NCBI RefSeq assembly: GCF_038967635.1 | Contig: NZ_CP152413.1 | Location: forward strand, 3,658,001-3,722,000 | Source: Bradyrhizobium sp. B124 | GTDB taxonomy: Bacteria; Pseudomonadota; Alphaproteobacteria; Rhizobiales; Xanthobacteraceae | Reading direction: 5' to 3' | Length of the DNA stretch: 64,000 nucleotides | Shown: piece by piece, positions 27,174 through 38,390 of the stretch | How the letters are laid out: each line of letters opens with the position of its first letter | Numbering within the stretch: the first letter of the stretch is position 1 | Made by a program: the position numbers and the translations under genes | The notes under the pieces: generated by a model | Told to the model about the DNA's origin: nothing | What the model saw: only the letters and a program-made list of their open reading frames with translations | Databases searched by the model: none

Positions 27174-27671
27174 CTAAATGCCGTCGTGCCGCCGCCTGAA
27201 GTGCGATGCGGCGAACCAGCCGACGAGCATGATTGCAGCCCCGGCGGCCAGCACCTGGGTCGTTGGGTCGACGCTTGCCCCCGATCCCGACCGGGAGGTG
27301 GCGATCAGCCGCGCCGCGACGGGCACTGCGATGGCACGCTTGAGCATGTCAGCCTGCCGGCTGGGGCGCGGCACCGCCGGCGCTGGGCGGGCGAGCAGAA
27401 TACGACCCGCCAGCAGCCCCACAAGCCCGAGCAGCAGAAAGGCGCCTCCGACCACCGCGTATGCGATCCAGATGTCGTAGCGCATCTCAAGGGCGTGGAA
27501 AGCCGCGCCAACCCCGATCCCGATCGCAATCAGGAGCGAGACCGCGCCGAACAGCATCACTCCGCACGCCACCGCGTAGCCGGTCACCAGGCGTCCGATC
27601 CAATGTCGCAAGTCCCCGAGATAGGAGCGGAAGATCAGGCTCAGCGAAGACGATAGGGTGTTGGCGCCCAT
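27174..27671 (-). CDS. Small membrane protein, phage holin-III-like superfamily
   Basis: The 165 residues begin MGANTLSSSLSLIFRSYLGD and contain two adjacent spans (VTGYAVACGVMLFGAVSLLI and AYAVVGGAFLLLGLVGLLAG) and a last C-terminal span (AAGAAIMLVGWFAAS). The pattern fits the DUF1469/holin-III-like family that often accompanies YihY and YqjD genes in stress operons. An alternative start is 27683. A GGAAC-N16-GGTT element lies about 30 bases upstream. Confidence 0.7.
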   Translation of the reverse strand: MGANTLSSSLSLIFRSYLGDLRHWIGRLVTGYAVACGVMLFGAVSLLIAIGIGVGAAFHALEMRYDIWIAYAVVGGAFLLLGLVGLLAGRILLARPAPAVPRPSRQADMLKRAIAVPVAARLIATSRSGSGASVDPTTQVLAAGAAIMLVGWFAASHFRRRHDGI

Positions 27672-27701
27672 GGCGATATCCAATGCAAGTCGGCTTCCGA
27701 C

Positions 27702-27726
27702 AACCCGGCAGGATCATCGACGTTCC
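27702..27726 (-). promoter_or_regulatory. EcfG-like promoter (GGAAC-N16-GGTT)
   Basis: On the minus strand GGAAC is at 27726-27722 and GGTT at 27705-27702, 31 bases before the start of the holin-like/YihY operon. Confidence 0.5.
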
Positions 27727-28539
27727 CTACCCCGCCGCTTGACACGGCTCCGGCCCGGCGGTCCCGGAATCGGTGAGCATGGCAGTGACCATGAGCCGCT
27801 GCTTGACGGCGTCGGCGTCGGCCGGCTTCGTCTTTGCGCTGACCGTCAGCTCGACGATCGGCTGCAGGGCATCGGAGATGTCGACCACTTTCGAGACAGC
27901 ACTTCAGGCGCAGGCTGCCTCGATCCGGGAGTCCTCGCGCAGATGTTTGAGAAGTAGTTGCTGGCCGATCCGCTCGATCGGTCGTCCCCCGCGGACCGGG
28001 AACGATACCTTCACCTCGCCCAGTGCCGGGATAGGTGCTGTGATTGATGATCGCGCTACCCCAAACCGATCCGTTGGGCAACAGTATCCGGGTGTTGTCT
28101 GATGTGATCAGCTCGGTCATGAAGAGCGACAAGCCCTGCACCTTGCCGGCCTTGCCGGCGACCTCGACGACATCACCGATCCGAACGGTCTGAACAACAG
28201 GAGCATCACACCGGCGGCAAGGTTCGACAATCTCCCCTGCAAGGCCAGCCCAATTGCCAGTGACGTCGCGCCGAGTACCGCGACCAAGCTTGCCGTCTGA
28301 ATGCCGCACAGCTGCAGCACGGCGATAACCGACCACGGCGGCACCGCAGAGCGAGCAAAGCTGGACAGGAAAACCGTCACCAGAGCGTGGACACGGTGCG
28401 TCGCGGCGAGCATCCGCGATACGAAGCGTTGCGCGATGCCCGATGCGTACCATCCGAGGACAATGAGCAGGGTCGCCAAAACGGCGCTCAGCCCGTAGAG
28501 GACCAGCGTCGCCTTTAATGTTTCGAAATTGAGCGCCAT
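27727..28539 (-). pseudogene. MscS-type mechanosensitive channel, frameshifted
   Basis: The frame from 28539 gives the membrane part: VLYGLSAVLATLLIVLGWYA and the pore helix region GATSLAIGLALQGRLSNLAA. After a shift near 28190 the beta domain follows as IGDVVEVAGKAGKVQGLSLF and SDNTRILLPNGSVWGSAIIN. A second shift gives VKVSFPVRGGRPIERIG, then an in-frame stop, and the tail reads LQPIVELTVSAKTKPADADA. MscS opens on membrane tension to release solutes. Two indels and one stop disable it. Confidence 0.8.
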
Positions 28540-28581
28540 CGCCCCTCCCTGCGGCGAACGCTACTGACATGGTCGCCCCGC

Positions 28582-28607
28582 AACCCAAACGGGGAAAACC
28601 ACGTTCC
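28582..28607 (-). promoter_or_regulatory. EcfG-like promoter (GGAAC-N17-GGTT)
   Basis: On the minus strand GGAAC is at 28607-28603 and GGTT at 28585-28582, 42 bases before the mscS-like remnant. Confidence 0.4.
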
Positions 28608-28636
28608 CGCCACGTGGCCGGCCGCCAACCGAGGGC

Positions 28637-29079
28637 CTAGCTGATCGGAGAGAGGTTCGCGCGCGGCGGCAGGGAACTTGAGAACGGCATCGCAACCATG
28701 AGGGTCGCGCGTTCGTCGGTTTCGAGCGCGATCTTCTGGGCAAGCATCACGTCGCCCGGCACCAGACAACCGACCGGCCGGAAGCACCAGCCGCCCACAA
28801 CGCGGCCTGTGTCGTCTATTTCATAGACGTTGGACGATGTCCCGTAGAAATTCGATATCGCTTGCCCGACTCCGAGCCGACGACGTCGAAGCGGTTGCAT
28901 TTCTCGAACTGCGAGCGCTGCTCGGGCGACAACCACGCGGACATCAGCGCCAGCCCGCGCGCCTCGTTTCGTTCGTGGGCCTGCCAGCGCTCCCAGATCG
29001 CGGACAGCGTCGCACGCAGCGTTCCGACGGTGCGCCGCAGCGTGGACAGCAGAGGCACGACGCGTAGACGGGCCATCAT
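28637..29079 (-). pseudogene. Conserved hypothetical protein with one frameshift
   Basis: The first frame reads MARLRVVPLLSTLRRTVGTL to ARGLALMSAWLSPEQRSQFE and NRFDVVGSESGKRYRI. The second continues GTSSNVYEIDDTGRVVGGWC, FRPVGCLVPGDVMLAQKIAL and stops at 28637. Joined, they make a ~145-residue protein I recall from Bradyrhizobium, with one indel near 28848. The gene follows the 29084-29305 gene by 4 bases and belonged to its operon. Confidence 0.7.
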
Positions 29080-29083
29080 GGCC

Positions 29084-29305
29084 TTAGCCGCCGACCAGCC
29101 TTGGATAGAACAAGGTTTCCTCGGCGGTCGGATCCAGCGCCCGGACGAGCGCGGCTTCGCCGTGCGATTTCCGCACTGCGGCGGAGTAGCCATCCGACGT
29201 CAGTTCGGCGAAGCGCGCGTTCGCCCAGGCGAGTTGCTCGCTGTCACCCGGATCGAAATGATGGCGAGTGTCGCCGGTGTGGTCCATGATCAAGATCGTT
29301 GCCAT
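29084..29305 (-). CDS. Small conserved hypothetical protein
   Basis: The 73 residues read MATILIMDHTGDTRHHFDPG then FAELTSDGYSAAVR and LDPTAEETLFYPRLVGG. The pattern (hydrophobic strand, ARF.EL...G..A, E.LF.PR.VGG) is a short family common next to the SPEQRSQFE protein. GAGGAGAC lies just before the ATG at 29305. It may form a beta-rich fold; function unknown. Confidence 0.7.
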   Translation of the reverse strand: MATILIMDHTGDTRHHFDPGDSEQLAWANARFAELTSDGYSAAVRKSHGEAALVRALDPTAEETLFYPRLVGG

Positions 29306-29337
29306 CTCTGTCTCCTCGAGCACGTTCAATCAACAAT

Positions 29338-30186
29338 TCAAACGATCGGTACGGCGGTGGTTGGCCTACCACCCATCCACTCCGGCAGTGATGCGCCATC
29401 GCGGTGGCGACCTCCCGCGCAGGCCGCAACCCAAGCGGCGACCGCGCCGCACAGCAGCGCCGCCGCAGCAGAAAATGCGAGGATCACCGAGCTGCGCCGC
29501 GACCGCTGGATGGCGGTTCTGGCATCACCCATGACGCTGTCGACGCGCCTTTCGGCGTCGGCAGCCGGCAGCCCCGTCGCCGCCGCGACCTGCTGGATCA
29601 GATAGCTGTGATCTTCGGTGCTCACGCTGCTATGGCCAGAGCTAGTCAATAGAATGCGGCCCGCCTCAGCCCGTTCGTAACCAATGTCAATATTGGCCGG
29701 ACGCCGTGGCGACCGGTACAGACGGTCAAGCTCGGCGCTCAGCAACGGCTCCGCCGCCGTGGCCGACGGCCGATTCTGGATCGTCGGACGCGCGGCCGAT
29801 AGTCCGACCAGCGCGACGACCGCCGCGCCCACGATAACGGCGAGGGCCCAGGCGGTCAGACCATGAAGTCCGTCGTTGTTTTCGATCACATCGGCCGGCG
29901 TCGCGCCGATCACGTGCTGCGCGCGGCCGGCAATATAGCCGCCGACGCCGAAGCTCACCAGCGCCTGCAGGATCAGGTACAGCCCGGACAGCAGCGCGAG
30001 CGCAGACGATGCATCGCGCCATGAAGGTGAGCTTGAGCTAACAGCCAAGCCGATTGCAGCGCCGAAGCTGATCAAGATGAGCGACAGAGCAGCTGCGGCG
30101 AGCGCACCCGCGAAGACCGGGCTCCACTGCAGACGCAAGCCGCCCTTGTTGTCGACGACGTCGGCAACACTTTGATGACTGTCCAT
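29338..30186 (-). CDS. PhnA-like membrane protein
   Basis: The 282-residue protein has paired N-terminal spans (PVFAGALAAAALSLILISFG and ALLSGLYLILQALVSFGVGG), a third near residue 115, a soluble middle, and a C-terminal span before WVAACAGGRHRDG. Rhizobial annotations call this family PhnA-like protein; it is not the phosphonate hydrolase PhnA. The start is the Met of MDSHQSVADV. It is preceded by a 24-residue membrane micropeptide gene on the same strand, an arrangement I recall as conserved. Confidence 0.75.
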   Translation of the reverse strand: MDSHQSVADVVDNKGGLRLQWSPVFAGALAAAALSLILISFGAAIGLAVSSSSPSWRDASSALALLSGLYLILQALVSFGVGGYIAGRAQHVIGATPADVIENNDGLHGLTAWALAVIVGAAVVALVGLSAARPTIQNRPSATAAEPLLSAELDRLYRSPRRPANIDIGYERAEAGRILLTSSGHSSVSTEDHSYLIQQVAAATGLPAADAERRVDSVMGDARTAIQRSRRSSVILAFSAAAALLCGAVAAWVAACAGGRHRDGASLPEWMGGRPTTAVPIV

Positions 30187-30193
30187 GATGTAC

Positions 30194-30268
30194 CTACCGC
30201 AATCCAAAGAACGACAGCACCGCAAGGATGACCACGATCAGTCCCACCAGATAAATCAGCTGGTTCAT
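30194..30268 (-). CDS. 24-residue membrane micropeptide
   Basis: It reads MNQLIYLVGLIVVILAVLSF then FGLR. A strong site GAGGAGGC lies 5 bases before the ATG. It is a single hydrophobic helix, probably inserted in the inner membrane, 7 bases upstream of the PhnA-like gene and co-transcribed with it. Confidence 0.8.
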   Translation of the reverse strand: MNQLIYLVGLIVVILAVLSFFGLR

Positions 30269-30298
30269 TCAAGCCTCCTCCACTCAAATCGTCCTGAC

Positions 30299-30323
30299 AA
30301 TCTGGCCAGGAAGCCAAAGTTCC
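30299..30323 (-). promoter_or_regulatory. EcfG-like promoter (GGAAC-N16-GATT)
   Basis: On the minus strand GGAAC is at 30323-30319 and GATT at 30302-30299, 30 bases before the micropeptide start. The same -10 variant is seen before the catalase gene. Confidence 0.45.
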
Positions 30324-30590
30324 TATGCGAGCCAACGAGCCCAATGTGGGGGTGAACCTCGCGAGCGGATAGTAACTCCGCAGAAGCTGGAACAGGCGTG
30401 TGACACAACTGTTGGTGGAGAACGATTCTGTTGCTGACGAGGAAGAGGGCCAGATTCCTCGTAGTAAGGGCTATCGAGTCGCGAGACTTCGCGAATGCGG
30501 GCCTCAGACCAACTGTAAACCGGCCATTTCGACCGAAGCGCCAAGACGGTTACCCAACCCAAGCGGCTCAAAATTGGAGGGGTGAATTGA

Positions 30591-30768
30591 TCACCCTGGA
30601 AGCGTGGTCTTGTTGGGTTGGTCGATCTCCGTCGGCGCGTCAGGGCTCTCGCTTTCTGCATTTAACTCGACTTCCGCCGCGTGCCAGAATTCGGTGTCCC
30701 GGCCTTCTGGCTTCCCAGCTTTCCCAGAGCAGGTGCGCGTAGTCTCGTATCTGCTGTTCGGTCGCCAT
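30591..30768 (-). pseudogene. DUF2934 protein with a small indel
   Basis: The start reads MATEQQIRDYAHLLWE, the DUF2934 opening. The next frame continues GKPEGRDTEFWHAAEVELNA and ends TTLPG at 30591. The total length (178 bases) is two short of a multiple of three and the GAAAGC at the break fits loss of two A from GAAAAAGC. The start codon lies 2 bases after the stop of the DUF3606 gene, so both were one transcript. Confidence 0.75.
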
Positions 30769-30770
30769 GC

Positions 30771-30950
30771 CTACTCCTTGATGCCCAACTCTTTGCGCAC
30801 CGTCGCTGCAGAATTCCCGACCTTGTCGACGGCCTTCTGAAGCTCTTCCTTCGACACGCCAAGCGCATGGGTCCAGTATTTGACCTCAAAGGGCTCGTGC
30901 ATGTTGATCTTCGAGCGGTCCGGCTGTTCTTTTTTCGTCAGATTGTCCAT
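30771..30950 (-). CDS. DUF3606 protein
   Basis: The 59 residues read MDNLTKKEQPDRSKINMHEP then VKYWTHALGVSKEELQKAVD and VGNSAATVRKELG. This is the DUF3606 pattern (D..KI....E...W....GVS...L..AV..VG.....VR). The family is short, helical and of unknown role. It is the first gene of a pair with the DUF2934 remnant. A second DUF3606-type gene lies at 49.2 kb. Confidence 0.85.
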   Translation of the reverse strand: MDNLTKKEQPDRSKINMHEPFEVKYWTHALGVSKEELQKAVDKVGNSAATVRKELGIKE

Positions 30951-31464
30951 CGGCCCTTCGCTATTTCACACGGCGCATTCGGGACGGCTTTGGCCCACGC
31001 AAATATCTTAATGCCTCGACCGCGACGACGTTTTCTTCGCCGGCTTTCCCGGCGATGAACTCGGTGACAGGTTACCTAACCGACTTCGCTTCTCCGCGGT
31101 CAAATCAGTCATCCCTCTCCGGCTACTCCTTTGGGAAAGACCGACCAACGCGACCTAGAAACCCTTGTTCCTCGCGTTCGATTGAGGGCCAGAAAAATGA
31201 GAATCGATCGGTTGGAAGGCGGAGTGCCCGCGTTGCCGTCAGCGGCCCAAGCCCATGACGTCTCTGGACCAGCGCACCGACCTGATCCGCCTACGCTGCG
31301 GTGAGGTTGAGCAACGGTCGGACAAACAATGTCAGGTCATTGGCCAGACGATCGAGATCTCCAAGGCCCGGTGAGCGACAGGACGGTACGCGAAGAAGCA
31401 AGCGTGCGGCGATCGGCACCCGAAGCGTTTGCAAGCGCCGCTGACCAGGGTTGGCGTCCGAATA
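30951..31464. other. Intergenic stretch, one possible remnant
   Basis: On the minus strand a frame near 30965-31065 reads TEFIAGKAGEENVVAVEALR and ends RRVK at a stop. No family is recognised. The rest is featureless. Confidence 0.3.
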
Positions 31465-31489
31465 GGAACGTAGTGCGTCTCGCGGGATT
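31465..31489 (+). promoter_or_regulatory. EcfG-like promoter (GGAAC-N16-GATT)
   Basis: GGAAC at 31465-31469 and GATT at 31486-31489, 36 bases before the catalase start. Confidence 0.45.
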
Positions 31490-31525
31490 TAGGACTTCCT
31501 AGTTCGTCCTCCAGGAAACCAAGCA

Positions 31526-33649
<2,124 letters not shown>

Positions 33650-33845
33650 GAGAGACGGTCTTGACCGGCCGGAAGGGCAGGCTTCGACGACGCGCCTGCG
33701 CTTTGCGAGCGACGCGGCCAGACCGACGGTCCGAAAATAGATTTCTGACCGCAAGGGGAGCGCGAAATCGGCGCGGGGCGCGCCTGACCGCCGCAATAAC
33801 AACGCTGCCGCTGCTTTTCATTCAACTTATGAAGACAAGAATCGA

Positions 33846-34520
33846 TCAGCGCCGTCCTCCAACCTCGTCAATCCGGCGCAACAGGTCGGCTGGGTCGTCA
33901 TAGACGCGAAACGCCCCGGATTGCCTGAGTTCGTCCGGTCCATACCCGCCGCTCAGGAGACCTACTCCCAGTGCACGGCAACGAACGGCCGCCAGCATGT
34001 CCCAGACACTGTCGCCGACCACGATGGCAGTTTCGATTGGCGCGTTGAGCCGCGCGGCCGCGGCAAGAAACAAATCCGGATCCGGTTTGGCATACTTGAC
34101 CTGATCGCGCGTCACGACCGAGGCTCGTTCCAGATCGACGCCCAACGAAGCAAGATTGACGGCAGCGGTTTCCATTCGACCACTGGTCGCGATCGCCCAC
34201 GGAATTCCAGCTTCCGACAACCACCGCAAAAGGTCGCGCGCGCCCGGCGGAGGGCGGACCTGGCTTGCCTGTTGCTGGTAAGAGGCCGCATGCGCGCGCC
34301 GTAGGCGGTCGATGCGCTCCGCGCTGATCTCGATGCCGATCTCCCGGAGGAGTTGATTGGTGAAGAGGCCACCGCTCATGCCGATCTTGCGATGGATGCG
34401 CCAGACCGATAGTTCGATTCCTTCGGAATCGAGTGCATGCTTCCAGGCCAGCACGTGCTGATAGACGCTGTCGACCAGCGTACCGTCGAGATCGAACAGG
34501 AAGACTGACTCGATGCGCAT
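33846..34520 (-). CDS. HAD-superfamily hydrolase (phosphoglycolate phosphatase-like)
   Basis: The 224-residue protein has all four HAD motifs: FLFDLDGTLVDS (nucleophile Asp near residue 10), AIATSGR, the Lys in KYAKPDPDLFL, and VVGDSVWDMLAA. A helical cap lies between motifs I and II, as in PGP/beta-phosphoglucomutase types. It likely dephosphorylates a small metabolite. It is convergent with katE, 197 bases away. Confidence 0.85.
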   Translation of the reverse strand: MRIESVFLFDLDGTLVDSVYQHVLAWKHALDSEGIELSVWRIHRKIGMSGGLFTNQLLREIGIEISAERIDRLRRAHAASYQQQASQVRPPPGARDLLRWLSEAGIPWAIATSGRMETAAVNLASLGVDLERASVVTRDQVKYAKPDPDLFLAAAARLNAPIETAIVVGDSVWDMLAAVRCRALGVGLLSGGYGPDELRQSGAFRVYDDPADLLRRIDEVGGRR

Positions 34521-34943
34521 GCGAACTCTCCGTCACAGGTGGCCTTGCACCCTCCCCCAGGGACGACATAGCACTCACCGATACGCAACCAAGGTGCTGG
34601 CACTTGGCCCACTGGAATGTAGGCTTCAGTCCTCGCCTTGCCGTTGCAATCAGTGAAGCGCACTTTTCCGACACAGGCCGGGACGCTTCTTAGGGGACCG
34701 CAAATGTCGTCGGATCAACTTCGCTCGCGCTGTATGAAACATCTGCGAGAGGCCGCACAGGTTCCCGGTCGACTGCGCTTAACGAGGCTCACTGCGCAAA
34801 CGGCGCAACCGGCCGATTTCTCTGGACGCCGCCTTCATCAAACCCCTTGCCGCCTCGCGCTCCCGACCAACCACAAACCCGGACACGAATGCCTGAGCCC
34901 TCCGATTGGCGCGAGGGGCGTTCAGCGCAGCATTAGTCCCCAT
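34521..34943. other. Intergenic stretch, no gene recognised
   Basis: Nothing family-like is seen on either strand. It includes the region where the missing end of the CHAD protein would be expected. Confidence 0.4.
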
Positions 34944-36287
34944 CTAGCGATGCGCCATAAAGTCATTCAAGGAGCCAAGGGCCGATTGAATTCTCTTGAG
35001 CCGGTCGGAGAGCCCCGCGAGTTCCTTGTGATCGCTATGGGCGTAAAGGCTCTTAAAGAACTCGACGGCATAACGGATCTTCTTGATTCTTATCCGTAGT
35101 TTGTGGCGTTGCGTCGGATCGAGTTTCTGCAAGCGTTTGCCTTGCTTGCGTGCCTTCCTGATGCGCCGGTCGAGCAATGCTGCCGCATAGGGACCAATCA
35201 ATCGCTTGTCGTGGGCTGACGCCCTGCTGGTCTCGATCCATTCGAGCACATCGAGCAAAAGACGACGAAACCGGGCCGACGCGACCGCCCGTCCAGCGCG
35301 GTTAAAGGCCGCAAGCCGTTGAGCGGAAAACTTCTTCTCGATAGCGCGAGAGCCGCGTTTTGGCACGTTCTCATGCGCGACGGGATGAACGCGCTCTTTC
35401 AAGAATACGTCGATCTCACGAGCTGGCGCGAGCTCACGGGTGAGCCATTTAAGCTCAGCCTTAATCTGCGCGGTATTCGTTCGTGGAAGGACATCGTTGA
35501 AGAGCGAGATGGCGGCGCGCGTTCGCCGCAAGCCTACGCGCATCTGATGAATTGCCTCCGAATCAAGTGCACGCACCGCATCCGCATTGCATGCAAAATG
35601 CCGGAGCGTCGCAAACGCAACTACGCGGAAGGCTCCGTTTGGCGCTAACTCACGATCAAGCCGAGTAGGTGCCGCATGCATCGCTCTTTCGCCGTCATCT
35701 TCGAAGAGCCGATAGCCCTTCTCTGCCTTCGATCGCAAGTCGAGTTCGGCGGTCTTGCGATTGAACTTTCGCGCCCACGAAAACAGATCTAACGGATGTC
35801 CGGATTTTAGTTCGAGCTCGAATTCGGCAATCGGTTGCGAGCGGCTGCCGGCCCAAATCCTGCCGCGGTCGATCGCGAGCTCAATCTCGCTGCGGCGGGT
35901 TCGAATTGTCTGTGCGGCACGATGAACCGAGGTGCGAAAGACCGGCTTCAGCTTCCGGGACAAGTTCTTAGCGTTGAAGTCATCGAGCGGCGTACCTTCC
36001 GCTTTGGCAATGTCCGGCTTGAGGCTATCGACCTCAGCCTGCCATTCGCCACGCGTGAGGTTTCCTGAAGCATTGGACTTTACCGTTTGCACAAACCTGT
36101 TGTCGACCTGACGCACTCTCAGCGTAAGGTCACTCCGCTTGAGCTTGCGCTTGTTCGTATCAAAATACGTCGAAACAAGATCTTGCTTGGACCAATCGGC
36201 GCGGCGCACACCGGGGACGCGGCCCTTTATCATGGCCGATAGCCCGCGGGGCGAAGCACGGAACTTCAATTCGCTCTCGACGCTCAT
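34944..36287 (-). CDS. CYTH and CHAD domain protein, probably C-terminally shortened
   Basis: The 447-residue protein starts MSVESELKFRASPRGL, with the ExExK motif of the C+Y+T+H triphosphate tunnel fold, and continues with the tunnel strands to about residue 210. The CHAD helices follow, with basic His/Arg-rich repeats (IHQMRVGLRRTRAAISLF and RHKLRIRIKKIRYAVEFF). CYTH-CHAD proteins bind polyphosphate or cleave triphosphate. The protein stops at LGSLNDFMAHR, where relatives carry one or two more helices, so the end may have been lost by a frameshift. Confidence 0.8.
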   Translation of the reverse strand: MSVESELKFRASPRGLSAMIKGRVPGVRRADWSKQDLVSTYFDTNKRKLKRSDLTLRVRQVDNRFVQTVKSNASGNLTRGEWQAEVDSLKPDIAKAEGTPLDDFNAKNLSRKLKPVFRTSVHRAAQTIRTRRSEIELAIDRGRIWAGSRSQPIAEFELELKSGHPLDLFSWARKFNRKTAELDLRSKAEKGYRLFEDDGERAMHAAPTRLDRELAPNGAFRVVAFATLRHFACNADAVRALDSEAIHQMRVGLRRTRAAISLFNDVLPRTNTAQIKAELKWLTRELAPAREIDVFLKERVHPVAHENVPKRGSRAIEKKFSAQRLAAFNRAGRAVASARFRRLLLDVLEWIETSRASAHDKRLIGPYAAALLDRRIRKARKQGKRLQKLDPTQRHKLRIRIKKIRYAVEFFKSLYAHSDHKELAGLSDRLKRIQSALGSLNDFMAHR

Positions 36288-36464
36288 TGCCGATTCAAAA
36301 GACGCAATCACGTAAAGGTTCCCGTCGTCGCGGCATGAGGTTTTTTGGACTGTGACTGCGCGACTAGGATGTGGCGCGGCTACCGCGCCACAAACTTGTC
36401 ATCATGACTGGAACCGGCAAGCCTTCCCAGTTTTGAACCAATATTTCAATCGAGGGAGGACGCC

Positions 36465-36767
36465 ATGCCTCGCGGCGACAAGTCCAGTTACACTGAAAAG
36501 CAAAAGCGCCAGGCGGAGCACATTGAGGAAGGCTATGAGCACCGCGGCGTTCCGGAGAAGGAGGCCGAGCGGCGCGCTTGGGCGACCGTGAACAAGGAGA
36601 CCCACGGTGGCAAGAAGAGCGGCTCCGGCCGCGGAGCGGAAGAAGACCATTCGCCGTCGAAGAAGGGGGGCCGTCTCGGCGGCGTCGCCTCGGCCAAGCG
36701 GCCCGCTGCGGATCGGTCGCGATCAGCCAAGAAGGCGGCGCGGACCAGAAAGCGGCGCGCTGCCTGA
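36465..36767 (+). CDS. Small lysine-rich KGG-type protein ("plasmid stabilization" annotation)
   Basis: The 100-residue protein reads MPRGDKSSYTEKQKRQAEHI then EHRGVPEKEAERRAWATVNK and ends in an Arg/Lys-rich tail. The family is often annotated as plasmid stabilization protein but nothing proves that role; its basic tail suggests nucleic-acid binding. GAGGGAGGA precedes the ATG. A dead copy lies at 57.4 kb on the other strand. Confidence 0.8.
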   Translation: MPRGDKSSYTEKQKRQAEHIEEGYEHRGVPEKEAERRAWATVNKETHGGKKSGSGRGAEEDHSPSKKGGRLGGVASAKRPAADRSRSAKKAARTRKRRAA

Positions 36768-36861
36768 AGACGTGTAATCGACAGCGCCCTCTCGGCGCGA
36801 GAATGGCTGTCCTTGCACGGATTAACGGGAGTCCTGTCTGGAGGAAAGAGTTCCAAGAGAA

Positions 36862-37528
36862 GGTCCTCATTTACCGCGCGGCGTCCGACATCGGCGAAGC
36901 AACAGCTCGCCGGTTTGCGGCCGAGGGCGCCAAGGTCGCGTTGGTCGACCGCAACAAGGACGGCCTCGAAAAGGTCGCCAAGAGTCTTTCGGCCGACGAT
37001 GGCCCATGCCGCCGACGTGTCGGATTCTAGGGCTGTCGACACGATGGTCGCCGCAGTAGTCGGTCAGTTCGGCCGGCTAGACGTCATCGTAAACAACGCG
37101 GGCGTCCATAAAGGCGGCGACCCGGCGTCCATTAGCGACGACAGATGGCGGAAAGTCCTGTCGACCGATGTCGACGGCGTGTTCTACGGCTGCCGCGCGG
37201 CCCTAACCCGTCTTGAGAGGACCAAGGGCTCGATCGTGAACACGGCATCAGTCTCGGGGACAGGCGGGGATTGGGGCATGAGCCCCTACAATGCGGCGAA
37301 GGGCGCCGTCGTCAACCTAAAGCGCGCGCTTGCGCTCGACCTCGGCAAGAAGGGCGTCCGCGTGAACGCGGTCTGCCCGAGCTTCACCCGCACGGGTATG
37401 ATTGATGCACGACAGGGAACTGCCGCGAAGTTCGCCGAGCGGATCCCGCTGGGCCGCGTCTGCGAGCCACAGGAGGTCGCCGCCGTGATCGCGTGTCCGC
37501 CTCAAACGGGCAGCCGCCGCAGGAGTAG
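36862..37528 (+). pseudogene. Short-chain dehydrogenase, frameshifted and internally deleted
   Basis: The first frame gives ASDIGEATARRFAAEGAKVA and KSLSADD. After a shift near 37000 the frame reads HAADVSDSRAVDTM, FGRLDVIVNNAGVHKGGDPA, the catalytic YNAAKGAVVNLKRAL (Y-x3-K) and GVRVNAVCPSFTRTGMI. At VAAVIA about 20 residues of the usual end are gone, and the last codons (VSASNGQPPQE) appear in another frame. In addition the TGxxxGIG cofactor motif reads YRAASDIG, so the N-terminus is also damaged. Confidence 0.8.
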
Positions 37529-37896
37529 CCATGGCGGCGCCAGTCACTACGCGAAACGGCGGTCGTCGAGGCGACCATGGCCGGGCCAAATCTGCCCCGT
37601 CAGCCACCTGCAAATCAGTACGGAAAGCCTGTCCGTCCGCCTAGAATGAAATACGGACGACAGGCTATCGTGCCTTGTGATGAATTTGGCGCTTCTAGTG
37701 AAGCGCACGGGCGCGATTTTGAACTCCCCTGCACGACGGCCCTCGGGATGTTCCACGTAGTCCGGCCATACCGCATGGCGTGACTTTCCGCCCTCTTAGG
37801 CCTTGTCGCGGGAAAGAGGTAGTCTGTCGCCTCTGAGGTAGGTTTCATTGTGAGGTGATCACGAGGCACGGCCGTCGGCCATGCTTGATCGCTCAA
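37529..37896. other. Intergenic stretch, no gene recognised
   Basis: Short frames only; nothing family-like. Confidence 0.4.
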
Positions 37897-37921
37897 GGAA
37901 CGCCGCGCCTTCTATCCTGTT
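37897..37921 (+). promoter_or_regulatory. EcfG-like promoter (GGAAC-N16-TGTT)
   Basis: GGAAC at 37897-37901 and TGTT at 37918-37921, 52 bases before ATG 37973. Confidence 0.5.
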
Positions 37922-37972
37922 GTTTTTTGACTTTCAACCTTGCGGGAGAAGCAGACGAGGGAGGAAGCAGTC

Positions 37973-38390
37973 ATGCGGATACTCACTCTATTGACGCTCG
38001 TCTTCGCGGCCACGGCGATCGGCTTCCGGCAGCCGCCCAGCAGACGAGTCCGGGGCAGAACCTTCAGAGCGAAGCCGACAAGGGTGCGAAAACCCAGAAC
38101 TCAGGCGCGTCGGGCTATGTCGGAGAACAAGAAAGGCCGGGCGCTGCCTCCCATCCGCCTGGCGAGCCGAACACCGCTGCCGCGGGCATAAGTCCGGCAA
38201 CGGCGCCCAACGCACAGAATTCTGGTGCCGGCATCAGCGGTTCAGCTGGCAACAAGAACGGACCTGCCGCACAAAAGAGCACAGTCGGATCAAGCCAGCA
38301 ACACCTCTCGGTGCAGTAGCAGGATCCCTCGAACCTGAAGGGCCTTCCGGGGGCAAGAGCGGATCCGCTACCAAGCAATCACCTCGGTAG
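37973..38390 (+). pseudogene. Exported Ser/Gly/Gln-rich protein, frameshifted
   Basis: GGGAGGAAG precedes ATG 37973. The first frame is a signal peptide (MRILTLLTLVFAATAIG). After a shift near 38022 the mature part reads AAQQTSPGQNLQSEADKGAK and TQNSGASGYVGEQE, then low-complexity repeats (NAQNSGAGISGSAGNKNGP). A TAG follows HLSVQ at about 38318, and beyond it a shifted frame gives the usual tail GGKSGSATKQ. So two indels and one stop break a periplasmic protein of a kind I recall from Bradyrhizobium. Confidence 0.65.
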
